Source of the DNA: Paulinella micropora
Lineage: Eukaryota; Cercozoa; Imbricatea; Euglyphida
Assembly (NCBI GenBank): GCA_009731375.1
Contig: BJOX01000080.1
Location: 361,769 to 425,768, forward strand
DNA: 64,000 nucleotides
Direction: 5' to 3'
In this document: piece after piece, positions 42,792-51,960 of the stretch
How the letters are laid out: every line of letters starts with the position of its first letter
How positions within the stretch are numbered: position 1 is the first letter of the stretch
The notes under the pieces: generated by a model
Databases searched by the model: none
Told to the model about the DNA's origin: nothing
Seen by the model: the letters and a program-made list of their open reading frames with translations, nothing else
Made by a program: the position numbers and the translations under genes

Positions 42792-43727
42792 ATGAACGAC
42801 GAATTACAAGAACTAAAAGAGCAACAGGCATTAGAACTACATTTTCAGAAAAAACAAAGTAAGAAATGGAATACGATATGGGCTGATAAACCGTTGAAAC
42901 AAGTGTTTGTAGATTTGGCGGATATGTCTAAGTTAAAAGATAAACCAGTTAATAAAAAATATGCCTTTATGTTGGTTTGGATTGACACTAATAGTAGATT
43001 TTTAGAAGTTAGACCGCTAAAAAATAAAACTGCGAATGAAGTATATACTGGTTTAAAATCTATTCCATATATTCCAGAAATCATTACAACAGACAACGGA
43101 GGAGAATACAAAGGAGCAGTTAATAAATATTTTGATGAACATAACATTGAACACAGAACAGTTGAAGTAGGAGACCACAAAGCACTTGCGATAGTTGATA
43201 GAGTCATTAGAACTATTAGAAGGTGGCTTGATATACTATTTGAAACTAATGGGAACTTTGACTGGGTCTCATACATTGATGATATGGTCAAAGCTTACAA
43301 TAATCGTTTTCATCCAACAATCAAAGCTAGACCGATTGATGTATTAAATGGAAAAGCTACTAATAAAGAAAAAATTGAAAGAGATGAAAGTATTAACGAA
43401 TTTGAACCGGGCGATAAGGTAAGACGGGAAGTTCAACGAAATCTATTTTCAAAAGGCGGACGAACTTGGTCAAAACAGATATATACGGTTTTGGGTAGAA
43501 ATGGATTTAAGATTGTGCTATCCAATAAAGAACTAGTTAGCCCCCGTGAGTTATTAAAGACTAAGTTTGAAAATCCAGTCGATGATGAAAAGCAAATTAA
43601 CGAACAATTTCAAGAGATAACGAAGGAGAAGAAAATAAAGCAACAGTTAAAAAAAGAAGATATACAACCAGAAAACATAAGAACAAGCAAAAGAGAAAGA
43701 AAAGCAAGAGTAATATTAGATTTGTGA
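42792..43727 (+). CDS. Retroviral-type integrase (rve)
   Basis: 311 residues from the ATG at 42,792. Core: VFVDLADM (Asp41), IITTDNGGEYK (Asp101) and ALAIVDRVIRTIRRWL, where the residue in the position of the catalytic Glu is Asp (Asp136, about 34 residues on), so the triad reads D-D-D. The C-terminal part (FEPGDKVRREVQRNLFSKGG, YTVLGRNGFKIVLSN) is an SH3-like tail and the last 60 residues are basic. No N-terminal zinc-binding domain is visible. It would insert the element with the 5-bp duplication seen. The frame is intact; the Asp variant may be natural in this group or a lesion. Confidence 0.85.
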   Translation: MNDELQELKEQQALELHFQKKQSKKWNTIWADKPLKQVFVDLADMSKLKDKPVNKKYAFMLVWIDTNSRFLEVRPLKNKTANEVYTGLKSIPYIPEIITTDNGGEYKGAVNKYFDEHNIEHRTVEVGDHKALAIVDRVIRTIRRWLDILFETNGNFDWVSYIDDMVKAYNNRFHPTIKARPIDVLNGKATNKEKIERDESINEFEPGDKVRREVQRNLFSKGGRTWSKQIYTVLGRNGFKIVLSNKELVSPRELLKTKFENPVDDEKQINEQFQEITKEKKIKQQLKKEDIQPENIRTSKRERKARVILDL

Positions 43728-43739
43728 GAACGATTTTTA

Positions 43740-44221
43740 TTAAGCTCGACGAACAACACGCCTCCTCCAATTTCCAGAAATGGGCAATATAAACTCATTC
43801 GCATTCATATTATCTTTGTATTTTTTGTTGATTGAAGTTAAGGAGGGAAAGATAAGGTATTCATTCCCATTCAACAATTTAGAGCCAACCAAAAAAATTT
43901 CTGAGTGGATGGGTTTTTGATGCTCATATCCATCCCAACTGAACGAAAGACGAAGCCAGCTTCATTTTTGAAATCTTTGCCATCCTTACTGATATGGATT
44001 TCTTTGACGGAATCAAGAAAGGTTTTGTGGATTTTGACGATATAGTCTTTTTCTTCCTTGTTCAACCTAAGTTGTTTGACCTCTTCAATGAAGTCTCCAA
44101 CTGGGGCGACGGCAGGGGCGACGGCAGGGGCTGGGACGGCGTCCTCTTCTTCTTTCTCTTCCTCGCTACCCTCCTCTGTCTCAGTTCGCGCTCTTCGTAG
44201 GGCCTTGACGACCTCCTCCAT
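43740..44221 (-). pseudogene. Unrecognised acidic/beta protein, frameshifted
   Basis: The frame 44,221-43,871 has an acidic N-terminus (RARTETEEGSEEEKEEE, then an Ala/Pro/Val repeat) and a compact domain (LNKEEKDYIVKIHKTFLDSV). It stops at 43,871, but another frame from about 43,905 reads EIFLVGSKLLNGNEYLIFPS and continues to NANEFILPISGNWRRRVVRR with a stop at 43,740, 12 bp from the convergent integrase stop. One protein of about 158 residues with a single shift near 43,900 (in a TTTTTTT run) is likely. Function unknown. Confidence 0.55.
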
Positions 44222-44312
44222 CGCTTCGACCTACACATACAAACACAGGGACAATCTATGTATGTATGTGTAGGGGTAGTTTAGAGTCGTGCCCAGGACT
44301 TTATATAGTCAA

Positions 44313-44798
44313 TTATCTGTAAGCTTTATTCATATTTCTATTACCTTCCCCTACATCTATCCCTATTTCATCTAATCTTTTCATCATCATACATGCTTCT
44401 GTAAATGTCGTTCCTTTTTCAATCATTTTTTCCATCTTAACAAGCTCCTCTGCCACTATCATTCCTCTATTCTGCTTCTTCCAATGCTTCATCAATTTTA
44501 TTTCACTCTCAATCTTTCTTTTCTTCATCTTCTTTCGTCTATCCTCCATCAAGTCTTCTTCTATCTCTTCTCTCTCCTTCTCTCTTTCATCTATCGTCTC
44601 TTTCAACGCATCTCGCCTCTCCTTCTTATTAAGCAACTCTTTCTTCATATTCTCAATTATCGCTTCGTCTTTTTCAATCTCTTTATCTGCCTTTATTTTC
44701 AATTCATTTAACTTGCTTAAACTATATCTATTAATTTCGAACTGTTCTTTCCACATATATTTATCTTTTACATTATTTGGGATAAGATTTAATGACAT
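44313..44798 (-). CDS. Coiled-coil protein
   Basis: I choose the ATG at 44,798 (MSLNLIPNNVKDKYMWKEQF) because it follows the AT-rich divergent promoter; the longer frame to 44,906 runs antisense through the divergent small gene. About 161 residues, mostly one long charged helix (KLNELKIKADKEIEKDEAII, KKERRDALKETIDEREKERE) ending in a globular tail (FTEACMMMKRLDEIGIDVG). No family recognised. Confidence 0.6.
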   Translation of the reverse strand: MSLNLIPNNVKDKYMWKEQFEINRYSLSKLNELKIKADKEIEKDEAIIENMKKELLNKKERRDALKETIDEREKEREEIEEDLMEDRRKKMKKRKIESEIKLMKHWKKQNRGMIVAEELVKMEKMIEKGTTFTEACMMMKRLDEIGIDVGEGNRNMNKAYR

Positions 44799-44817
44799 AA
44801 ATAATATAATATATAAT
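44799..44817. promoter_or_regulatory. Divergent promoter between two PLV genes
   Basis: Only 19 bases, almost all A/T with overlapping AATATA/TATATT words, separate the ATG at 44,798 (minus) from the ATG at 44,818 (plus). The same AT-rich word occurs within about 40 bases of most PLV starts. Confidence 0.5.
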
Positions 44818-44925
44818 ATGGATGAGGCACTTATTGCTCGCAAAAAAAGAACGACGACGCAAAAGAGCAAAACGATGCGTCGCACAAAACGAACGACACG
44901 TCGCATTGAAGTTTTGGCTGATTAA
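44818..44925 (+). CDS. Small basic protein, 35 residues
   Basis: Starts with MDEALIARKKRTTTQKS and is rich in Arg, Lys and Thr to its stop at 44,923-44,925. The divergent AT-rich promoter lies directly upstream. It resembles viral core-type basic peptides in composition only. Too short for a firm call. Confidence 0.4.
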   Translation: MDEALIARKKRTTTQKSKTMRRTKRTTRRIEVLAD

Positions 44926-45124
44926 TTCTATTTCATTTTTCTATCTAACAGAAACTTCAACAAAAAAGTCAAAAAAAAAATCGCAAAACCCGTTATATTT
45001 CTTTTTTGGCTAATTGACANNNNNNNNNNGTGTGTTGGGTGTCGAAAAAGGCTACGTGTATCATTTTTATGATTTGTTTCCACTTTTTTATTGCTGTTGC
45101 CATTTTGTCCCTGCGGGCCGTGTG
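44926..45124. other. Right subterminal PLV region with N gap
   Basis: Ten Ns at 45,020-45,029 mark a gap; the true size is unknown. No gene is visible in the remaining sequence. Confidence 0.6.
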
Positions 45125-45273
45125 TTTTTTTTGGCAGTATGTAAAAAACGGGGATTTATGTTGTTATCTCTTAATACGACAGACTTTGTAAAAAATGGCG
45201 AACGATAGCAAAATTCAAAACGAAAAGGGGGGGGGATGCTTTAAATCACTCCCCCTTTTCTTTGTTCTTTTTT
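45125..45273 (-). repeat. PLV right terminal inverted repeat
   Basis: Inverted copy of 24,328-24,475, ending in CTTTGTTCTTTTTT. It has a shorter G run than the left copy's C run and six instead of eight terminal bases of the A/T run. Confidence 0.95.
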
Positions 45274-45278
45274 AAAAC
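45274..45278. repeat. Target site duplication AAAAC (right)
   Basis: Matches 24,323-24,327. Copia sequence resumes directly after it in frame with the left copia part. Confidence 0.8.
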
Positions 45279-46400
45279 ATACACGCCACTGTATTTCACC
45301 GCATGTGTAAGCACAGAGGGGTAAAAGCCATGGAGAGAATGGCTAAGTATATGGGAGTAAAGATAGTGGGGAGAGAGTGGAGAGAACGAATAATGAAGTG
45401 TGAGTGGTGTTTGCGGAATAAGATCAAAAAGACACCACACTTCAAAAAGAACCATCATATCGTAGAGCACCGATCGCGACCCGGGATCCACCTTTCCATA
45501 GATACCCAGGGTTGGTGGAATACGATATCATGAGACGGTAAGAGATATAAATTTACCGTTAAGTGCTTAGCGTCCAACTTTGAACTGGATTACTATTTGC
45601 GTCACAAGAATGAATTTTTTCCTTGTTTTCTCAAAGCTACCGCCTTCTTTGAGAGACATTCAGGAAAGAAGGTTAAGTTTATTACTTGCGACCAAGAGTA
45701 CGGATGTATACAGAGTTCAAAGAGTGGGTTGACGTAAATCAGCCAGTCTTTCTCGAGGCCCCGACAGGGGAGAAACAGGTTGTCGCTAAGGTAGAGAGGT
45801 CCCACCAAACCAATGGTGGGCCCGCCAGAGCCATCTTTAGCGACGCCGAACTTCCACCCTCTATGTTGGTGGAAGCAGAGAAAGCTTGCCCATAGCTCAT
45901 GGACCCTTCAAAGGGAAATCCCCCTAGTACGAAGTAATCCACAAACGTAAACCCATGCTCCATCACCTCAGACCTATCTGGTGTATGGCGTTTATGAAAG
46001 TGGACGCTAAGAGGGGGAAAGGAGAAAGGGGAAAGAGAGTAATATTTCTCGGGTACGAACGGAATACCGGATATTATCGGGTGTATGATCCGGTCGCAAG
46101 GAAAATACACGGTAATGTTCGTGATGTCGCGTTCGATGTCTGGAAATTGGGGAAGAGGGAAGCATTCAAATCTCTAGCAGAGACCAATACCTCTGAAGAG
46201 ATGTTTTCGGTGAAATGGCACTTGCCCCCTTCCGAACCCCAACGAACCCAACAGCACCCGGAAAGTCAAGGTAATGTTCCGGAGATCGCGGTGGAGATAT
46301 TTCCGACTGGGGGAGACACTTCCCCAGCCGGGAGTTTATCCGGATCGCCCCATTTGAGGCGCCCCCCAATGACCCCAATACAGGGAACGGCGATACTAAG
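45279..46400 (+). pseudogene. Copia GAG-pre-integrase and integrase, decayed
   Basis: Right of the PLV the copia frame resumes as HRMCKHRGVKAMERMAKYMG and KCEWCLRNKIKK, the His/Cys zinc-type GAG-pre-integrase region, then GIHLSIDTQGWW with the first integrase Asp. Later frames hold KVKFITCDQEYG (second Asp) and, from 45,955, the post-core region GKRVIFLGYERNTGYYRVYD. A stop at 45,531 and several shifts break it. The conserved order and the fit with the left part show this is the same element. Confidence 0.8.
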
Positions 46401-46403
46401 GGA

Positions 46404-47152
46404 GTGGAAGTAAGGGAGGACAGATCTGACCCACCACCCCTAGTACCTCCTATCCCGAAAGGTATGACTCCTAAGCCCAGTGGGGATCGGGGGGAGGCAA
46501 AAATCACGAAAAAGAAACACAGGATCAAAGAGAGACAAGATTTGTCCGGAATATATATGGAAATGCCGGCCAAAGCGTGGGGAGAAGGATGGGCGAAACA
46601 AACTTACGGGAATAATTGGCAAACTGCGGTTCGCAAAGGAACGGTGTCTGCACCCACTGCCCCAGTTGTCCGTAAAACCAAACGTTTACCGGCACACGCG
46701 GTCCTCTTTGATGATGGAGTTACCGACAAAGTGATTGATACGGAAATTCTCAAGTATGCCATCGCTCATGTCCCAAAACCGCCACCCCAATCGATCACCC
46801 CAAATGAGGACGAGAATCAAAGCGAAGCTGCCGCGCCCAATGCGGGCGGCAAAAACTTTGATACCACGTCCGAATTTGCGTTTATCGAGGGGGAGAAGGA
46901 AAGGGTGGCTGAGCAACGGGCTGAACACAGCTCTAATTGGAGATCGCATGAACAAGGCGAAATTTCCGGGGAGAACGTCAACTCGGGAAGGACAAGGAGC
47001 GCACATGTCACGGTATGCGCCCGAGAAGAACGTGCGGAATATTGTCTTGTCAGTGAGAAATTTCCGGAATTCCCGGTGATACAAAAACCAAAAGACCGTA
47101 AGCAAGCTCGGCAGAAGGAGTTCGAGCAGCTGAAAGAACTTAAGGCTTTTGT
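46404..47152 (+). pseudogene. Copia integrase-RT linker
   Basis: Hydrophilic 266-codon frame (46,404-47,204) with EMPAKAWGEGWAKQTYGNNW, a motif shared with the minus-strand relic at 17,496-17,972. The end (QKEFEQLKELKAFVW) is the usual lead into copia RT. No catalytic motif. Confidence 0.65.
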
Positions 47153-47877
47153 TTGGCGCAAGGAAAGGAAGCTAGAATGTCCGGGACACCAATCATTCCG
47201 GTAAAATGGATAGACACCGTCAAGCAACAGGGTACGCTAGATGAGTTTCATATTAAAGCCCGAATTACATTGATAGGGGACCTTTTGAAGGCATACACCC
47301 AGTATGACCCTAAAAAGACTTACTCCCCCACTGCTCAACATCGGACAATTTTGCTCATGATAGCCTACGCCGCATGCTTTGGGATCGACTTATGGTTGAT
47401 TGATTTTACCACGGCCTATCTACACGCCAAAATCCCGTAAAACATTTACGTAAGGCCACCGCCCTAATTCCAATTGGAGGATTATGTTTGGCTTTTGAAA
47501 AAGGCCTTATACGGCCACCCAGAATCTGGTCGATGGTACGATATGTTGTACGGGGAACTCACGGGTGAACTTAAGTTCAAAACCTTTACGCTCGATAGAG
47601 CTTCCTTCATAAGACATGGGAGCAGCCTCAAAACCACACAACTCTTATCCTTCCACGTCGATGACGGATGCCACGCGGCAACTAGGTCTGAACACCTCAA
47701 GTTAGTCGCGCACTTTGAGAAAAAGGGTTTCAGGTGCAAAGATCTGGGTAAAGTCACAGAGTTCAAGAATATTCAGATTTTTCAAACTGAGAAAGCGATT
47801 GTGTTACATCAACGCAAATACGAACTTCTCATTTTGAACGAACTAGGATATATGAACGAAGTACCGGCTAAAACCCC
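47153..47877 (+). pseudogene. Copia reverse transcriptase, cut by CACTA insertion
   Basis: The frame 47,153-47,440 has FHIKARITLIGDLLKAYTQY and IDLWLIDFTTAYLHAKIP with the first catalytic Asp. A stop follows, then 47,474-47,877 has LKKALYGHPESGRWYDMLYG and SFHVDDGCH, with the catalytic box as HVDD. The frame is interrupted at 47,877 by the CACTA element. Removing it and one CCC copy continues the frame into RNase H at 51,989. RT copies element RNA into DNA; stops make this copy inactive. Confidence 0.85.
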
Positions 47878-47889
47878 CACTAGGGGACA

Positions 47890-48250
47890 GGGGGTCAAAA
47901 ACTTTTCCCGATCTGAGAAAACGTTTCCCGATCTGAGAAAATATTGTGTCCTAAATCGGGAAAATATTGTCGCAAAACAGGAAATTTTTTTGGCATTTTC
48001 CCAGATTGGGAATAATTTTCCCATACTGGAAGCTTTTTTAAGGGCCAAACGCAGGGTGGACATGAAAAAATGTTCCCAAACTGGGAGCGTTGTCCCGGTT
48101 TGGGAAATATTGTCCCAGATTGGGAAATGTTTTTTACTTTCCCAGAATGGTAAACAGGTTCCTAGATAGGAAATGTTGTCTAAGTAGGAAATATTTTCCT
48201 AATCTAGGAAAATAGTTTTGTTATGGGAAAATATTTCCTAGTCTGGGAAG
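47890..48250. repeat. CACTA left subterminal repeat array
   Basis: Many imperfect words of the type TTTTCCC, TGGGAAA and CTGGGA on both strands, spaced about 15-25 bases apart. Similar words return at 48,630-49,060. In known CACTA elements such subterminal words bind a transposon-encoded protein; here this is inference. Confidence 0.75.
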
Positions 48251-48367
48251 AATTTTTAGATTAGGATAATAGTTCCCAGTCTATGTTTTAGTACAATTTT
48301 CAGTACTAATATTAATCCGGATCCGGAGGTATTGTAGGGAAACTGTTCTCTAATTTAATTAAAACAA
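48130..48367 (+). repeat. 240-bp segment duplicated at 49,445-49,676
   Basis: Both copies contain TTTTAGTACAATTTTCAGTA, AATATTAATCCGGATCCGGA and GAACTGTTCTCTAATTTAAT or close variants. They lie in direct orientation inside the CACTA element. Confidence 0.85.
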
Positions 48368-48477
48368 ACAGTATTATTCAAAAGCGAATTTTGGTATAAG
48401 AATACACAAGTTGTGATCCGCACCTGGCTTTTTAAAAGCTATAGCCGAACCCAAGACTTCATCCATACGGACCCACT

Positions 48478-48935
48478 TCTTTACTGGTCGATCAGGAGTG
48501 CGTATAAGGGTCGGACGTTCTGCCAGAACTCCTTCCTGCTCCACTGTAAATGAAGTCACTTTCAGAAACCTGGGCACTAAGCCCTCTGAAACAACCAGTT
48601 GCAGACCTGAATGCACCAATAAAGGTTTTCCCAATTTGGAAAATTTTCCTAAACTGAAAAACTTTCCCAAAATATGAAAAATTTCTCAAAATAGGAAAAC
48701 TTTCCCAGACTGAGACAATTTTCCCAGACTGGGACAATTTTCCCAGACTGGGACAGTTTTCCTAGTCCCACTTCTTCACTGGTCGATCAGGAGCGTAGTA
48801 CTTATGATAAGTGTAGGTCGTTCTGCTAGAACCCCTTCCTGCTCCACTATAAATGAAGTCACTTTCAGAAACCTGTGCACTAAGCCCTCTGAAACAACCA
48901 ATGACAGACCTTAATGCACCAATGAAGGTTTTCCC
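48478..48935 (+). repeat. Pair of 150-bp direct repeats (48,478-48,630 and 48,778-48,935)
   Basis: Both contain CTGGTCGATCAGGAG, AATGAAGTCACTTTCAGAAA and CACTAAGCCCTCTGAAACAA, followed by AAGGTTTTCCCAATTTGG. Minus-strand open frames here are short and probably derive from a repeated noncoding or captured-gene segment. Confidence 0.8.
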
Positions 48936-49299
48936 AATTTGGGAACTTGAACATTTTCCCAAACTGTGAAACTTTTTCCAAACTATGAAAATCTTCCCAA
49001 AATGAAAAAACTTTCACAGACTTGGAAAATTTTCCCAGACTGGGACAGTTTTCCCAGTCGGACTGAGATCTTTACGTCCGCACATAAACTTTAGTAATTT
49101 TGTGATGGAGTACATGCCTCGATTTCATCATGTACTACATTGCTAGTAAAACTTCGATCATGTAATCATTTATCTTAGGGTTTATGTTACAACACTGAGT
49201 CTCATGTAATCAAACCGGGAACAGGACATAGCTGTGTTAGCAATATTAATCGAAAGTCAAGTCACTGTTATACTCAACCTTTATTTACTAGTATTAAGA

Positions 49300-50395
49300 A
49301 GAGTTTACAAAGGAAGAAGAGTTTACAAAGGAAGAGAGAGAGAGAGAGAAGAGAGAAGAGAGAGAAGAGAGAGAAAGAGAGAGAGAGAGAGGAAGAAGAA
49401 GAAGAAGAAGAAGAAGAAGAAGAAGAAGAAGATTTGGGAAATGTTTTTTACTTTCCCAGAATGGGAAACAGGTTCCTATATAGGAAATGTTCCCTAAGTA
49501 GAACATATTTTCCCCATCTAGGAAAATAATTTTGTTATGGGAAAATATTTCCTAGTCTGGGAAGATTTTTTAGATTAGGATGATAGTTCCCCTATGTTTT
49601 AGTACAATTTTCAGTACTAATATTAATCCGGATCCGGAGGTATTGTAGGGGAACTGTTCTCTAATTTAATTAAAACAATGATGATGATGATGAACAAGAA
49701 GAAGAAGAAGAAGAAGAAGAAGAAGAAGAAGAAGAAGAAGAAGAAGAAGAAGAAGAAGAAGAAGAAGCAGAAGAAGAAGCAGAAGAAGAAGCAGAAGAAG
49801 AAGCAGAAGAAGAAGAAGAAGAAGAAGAAGAAGAAGAAGAAGAAGAAGAAGAAGAAGAGGAGAGAGAGAGAGGAGAGAAGAGAGANNNNNNNNNNGGGAG
49901 AAGAAGAAGAAGAAGAAGAAGAAGAAGAAGAAGAAGAACAGAAGAAGAAGAACAGAAGAAGAACAGAAGAAGAAGAGGAAAGAGAGAGAGAGAGAGAGAG
50001 GAGAGGAGAGAGATAGAAGAGAGAAGAGAGAAGAGAGAGAGAGAGGAGGAGGAGGAGGAGGAAGAAGAAGAAGAAGAAGAAGGAGAAGAAGAAGAAGGAA
50101 GAAGAAGAAGAAGAAGGAAGAAGAAGAAGAAGAAGAAGGAAGAAGAAGGAAGAAGAAGAAGAAGAAGGAAGAAGAAGAAGAAGAAGAAGAGGAGGAGGAG
50201 GAAGAAGAAGAAGAAGAAGAAGAAGAAGAGGAAGAGGAAGAGGAAGAGGAAGAGGAGAGAGAGAGAGAGAAGAGGAGAGGAGAGAGAGAGAGAGGGGGGG
50301 GGGGGGGGGGGGGGAGAGAGAGAGAGAGAGAAAAAGANNNNNNNNNNGAGAGAGAGAGAGAGAGATAAAAACGAAGAAGAAGAAGAAGAGAGGTA
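49300..50395. repeat. Purine microsatellites (GAA/GA) with N gaps inside CACTA element
   Basis: AGAG and AAGAAG tracts at 49,318-49,432 and 49,690-50,395, with ten Ns at 49,886 and 50,338 and a G homopolymer near 50,295. The 240-bp duplicate lies between the two tracts. The long Lys/Ser/Leu frames are artefacts. Confidence 0.9.
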
Positions 50396-50460
50396 AGCAC
50401 TGGATATGGCGGTCCGGAGGCAGCAATTTTGGCAACCGCACGGGATATTTTGGTAAATCG

Positions 50461-51000
50461 GTGGGCCATTTGGGAATTAACGTCTCTCTTGGGACACGCG
50501 GTTTTCAAACTGTCAAAGAGGGAGTCCAAAGGGGAGGGAAGGCTAGGGGAGGGACGACCATGGTGACAAAGCGCCAGGCTGAAGCTCAGATGTCTCGTGG
50601 GGGAAGGATGCAGAAGAGTGCACTGCATGCAACAGACCCGACGAAGCTTAAGGCATCCAAGCCTTACGCGTCTGCGGCCAAACAATTGTTTTCTGGGCCA
50701 GCACGAACACTAGAAATTCGAACAAGTCGACGTTCAACGTCCTCGCAAGCATAAGTATCGTTTGGTTGAGTCACAGGAAGAAGAGGATCCGGAGGAACGA
50801 CGAGGAGAAGGACGACGCGTACGAGGAGGAGGATCCGCAGCCTCCACGCGCACGCGTACGAAAGTCGCCAAACTTATGGTAAGTCTTTGTTCCGTACGTT
50901 ATGTTGGAATACACCGTTTGCTGGGTGCTGTATGTGCAGTCTGGGGCCAGACAAAAATGCAAGCGTAAATTAAACGGCAAGATCAAATAAAGAAGCACTT
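50461..51000 (+). other. Possible captured exon(s) inside CACTA element
   Basis: The frames 50,461-50,754 and about 50,720-50,880 encode Arg/Glu/Gly-rich sequence. The second runs into a consensus-like splice donor (CTTATG/GTAAGT) at about 50,880. CACTA elements often carry host gene pieces, so a captured exon is possible. No domain recognised. Confidence 0.3.
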
Positions 51001-51163
51001 CAGATCTAGAAGCATTACACTGGCTCGGCAGAGGCGAACGCGAAGGTTTTCACCGATAGAATCAGCCTAAACAGGCTGCGGAAGAATTTCCACTGCAAAT
51101 GTAAGCGCTGCATGATGCTTTTCAACGTCACTGCCTGATTGAGGCCGCATCTGGTTAAACATA

Positions 51164-51550
51164 ATGCAACCTAAAATAATCACACACCACGCGTACGATG
51201 TGAAATTTGGTAAAGGGATGTGGCACATATGCATGATACACTTCTGGGGAAATTATTACAGTAAGACAAATTCTCTTGCCCCTAATCCCCCACTATTCTT
51301 TCCGTGCTTTGAGTCTATAAATGATCGTGTCAATGGAAATCCCCGTCTATTGTTAACTAACGCTCGAGAGAAAAAAGTGTTTTACACAGGAAAAGTGCAG
51401 GATCGTGACTTCCAGCTAGGCACTGAAATCTTCGATGACGGAGTTAAAAAGCGCGATCGGGGTATGAGGATGACAAAAGAGAGTTGGGACAGGGCTGTAA
51501 GTTTAGCACGACTTCACAACAAGAAAATTAGTTTTAGTTATCTTGAATAA
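51164..51550 (+). CDS. Unrecognised ORF inside CACTA element
   Basis: 128 codons with protein-like composition (GMWHICMIHFWGNYYSKTNS, then a helical KESWDRAVSLARLHNKK end). It stops just before the right subterminal array. It has no DDE transposase motif. It may be the tail exon of a captured or element-encoded gene. Confidence 0.4.
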   Translation: MQPKIITHHAYDVKFGKGMWHICMIHFWGNYYSKTNSLAPNPPLFFPCFESINDRVNGNPRLLLTNAREKKVFYTGKVQDRDFQLGTEIFDDGVKKRDRGMRMTKESWDRAVSLARLHNKKISFSYLE

Positions 51551-51629
51551 TAAACGTCGTTTTATCTGTTGATAACTAACTTGGTACTTATTGAATACGT
51601 CCGGGCCGGAAACGTCTTCAACGGTGTCT

Positions 51630-51960
51630 CCAGTTTGGGAAAATAATTCACATTTCAGGACAATATTTCCCATTTTTGGACAATATTTTCCCAAAGTGAG
51701 ATTTTCCAAAGTGGGAAATAGATTTCCAAAATGGGAAAATACTTTCCCAAAGTAGGGAATATTTTCCCGAAGTAGAAAAATATTTTCCCAAAGTGAGAAT
51801 TTTCGACAATTTGCAAAGGGGGAAATATTTTCCCAAAATGGGAAATATTTTCCCAAATAAGTAATATATTTTCCTTAAACGGGAAAACTTTTCCCAAAAA
51901 AGAATTTCCACTTTGGAATAATATTTCACAGCTTTGAGATGTTGTCGGAATTTGGGAAAA
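51630..51960. repeat. CACTA right subterminal repeat array
   Basis: Tandem-like GGGAAATATTTTCCCAAA words at short intervals, matching the left array in kind and, near the terminus, in inverted orientation. Confidence 0.75.

Larger units (their letters stand above)
24328..45273. mobile_element. Endogenous Polinton-like virus (PLV), 20.9 kb
   Basis: Bounded by 146-bp inverted repeats and a 5-bp duplication. It carries the hallmark set of the Polinton/PLV/virophage lineage: jelly-roll major and minor capsid proteins, adenain-like protease, packaging ATPase, PolB-type polymerase and a retroviral-type integrase, plus a lipase and a fibre. Composition is AT-rich with compact genes and short gaps, unlike the flanking copia. 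Early or replication genes at the left and the integrase end point one way; structural genes from 29 to 42 kb are mostly on the minus strand. About nine genes are broken by stops or frameshifts. A ten-N gap lies at 45,020-45,029 near the right terminus. Confidence 0.9.

Noticed and set aside
44799-44906. N-terminal extension of the coiled-coil gene to 44,906
   Set aside because: The extra residues are antisense to the divergent small ORF and lie across the AT-rich promoter word.
24328-45273. Classification as a virophage
   Set aside because: The set overlaps with virophages, but the capsid protein, the fibre, and the terminal repeats with 5-bp duplication fit Polinton-like viruses at least as well. 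Without a phylogeny I keep the broader name.
49666-50685. Long Ser/Leu/Phe-rich and Lys-rich ORFs
   Set aside because: Translations of GAA/GA microsatellites across N gaps.
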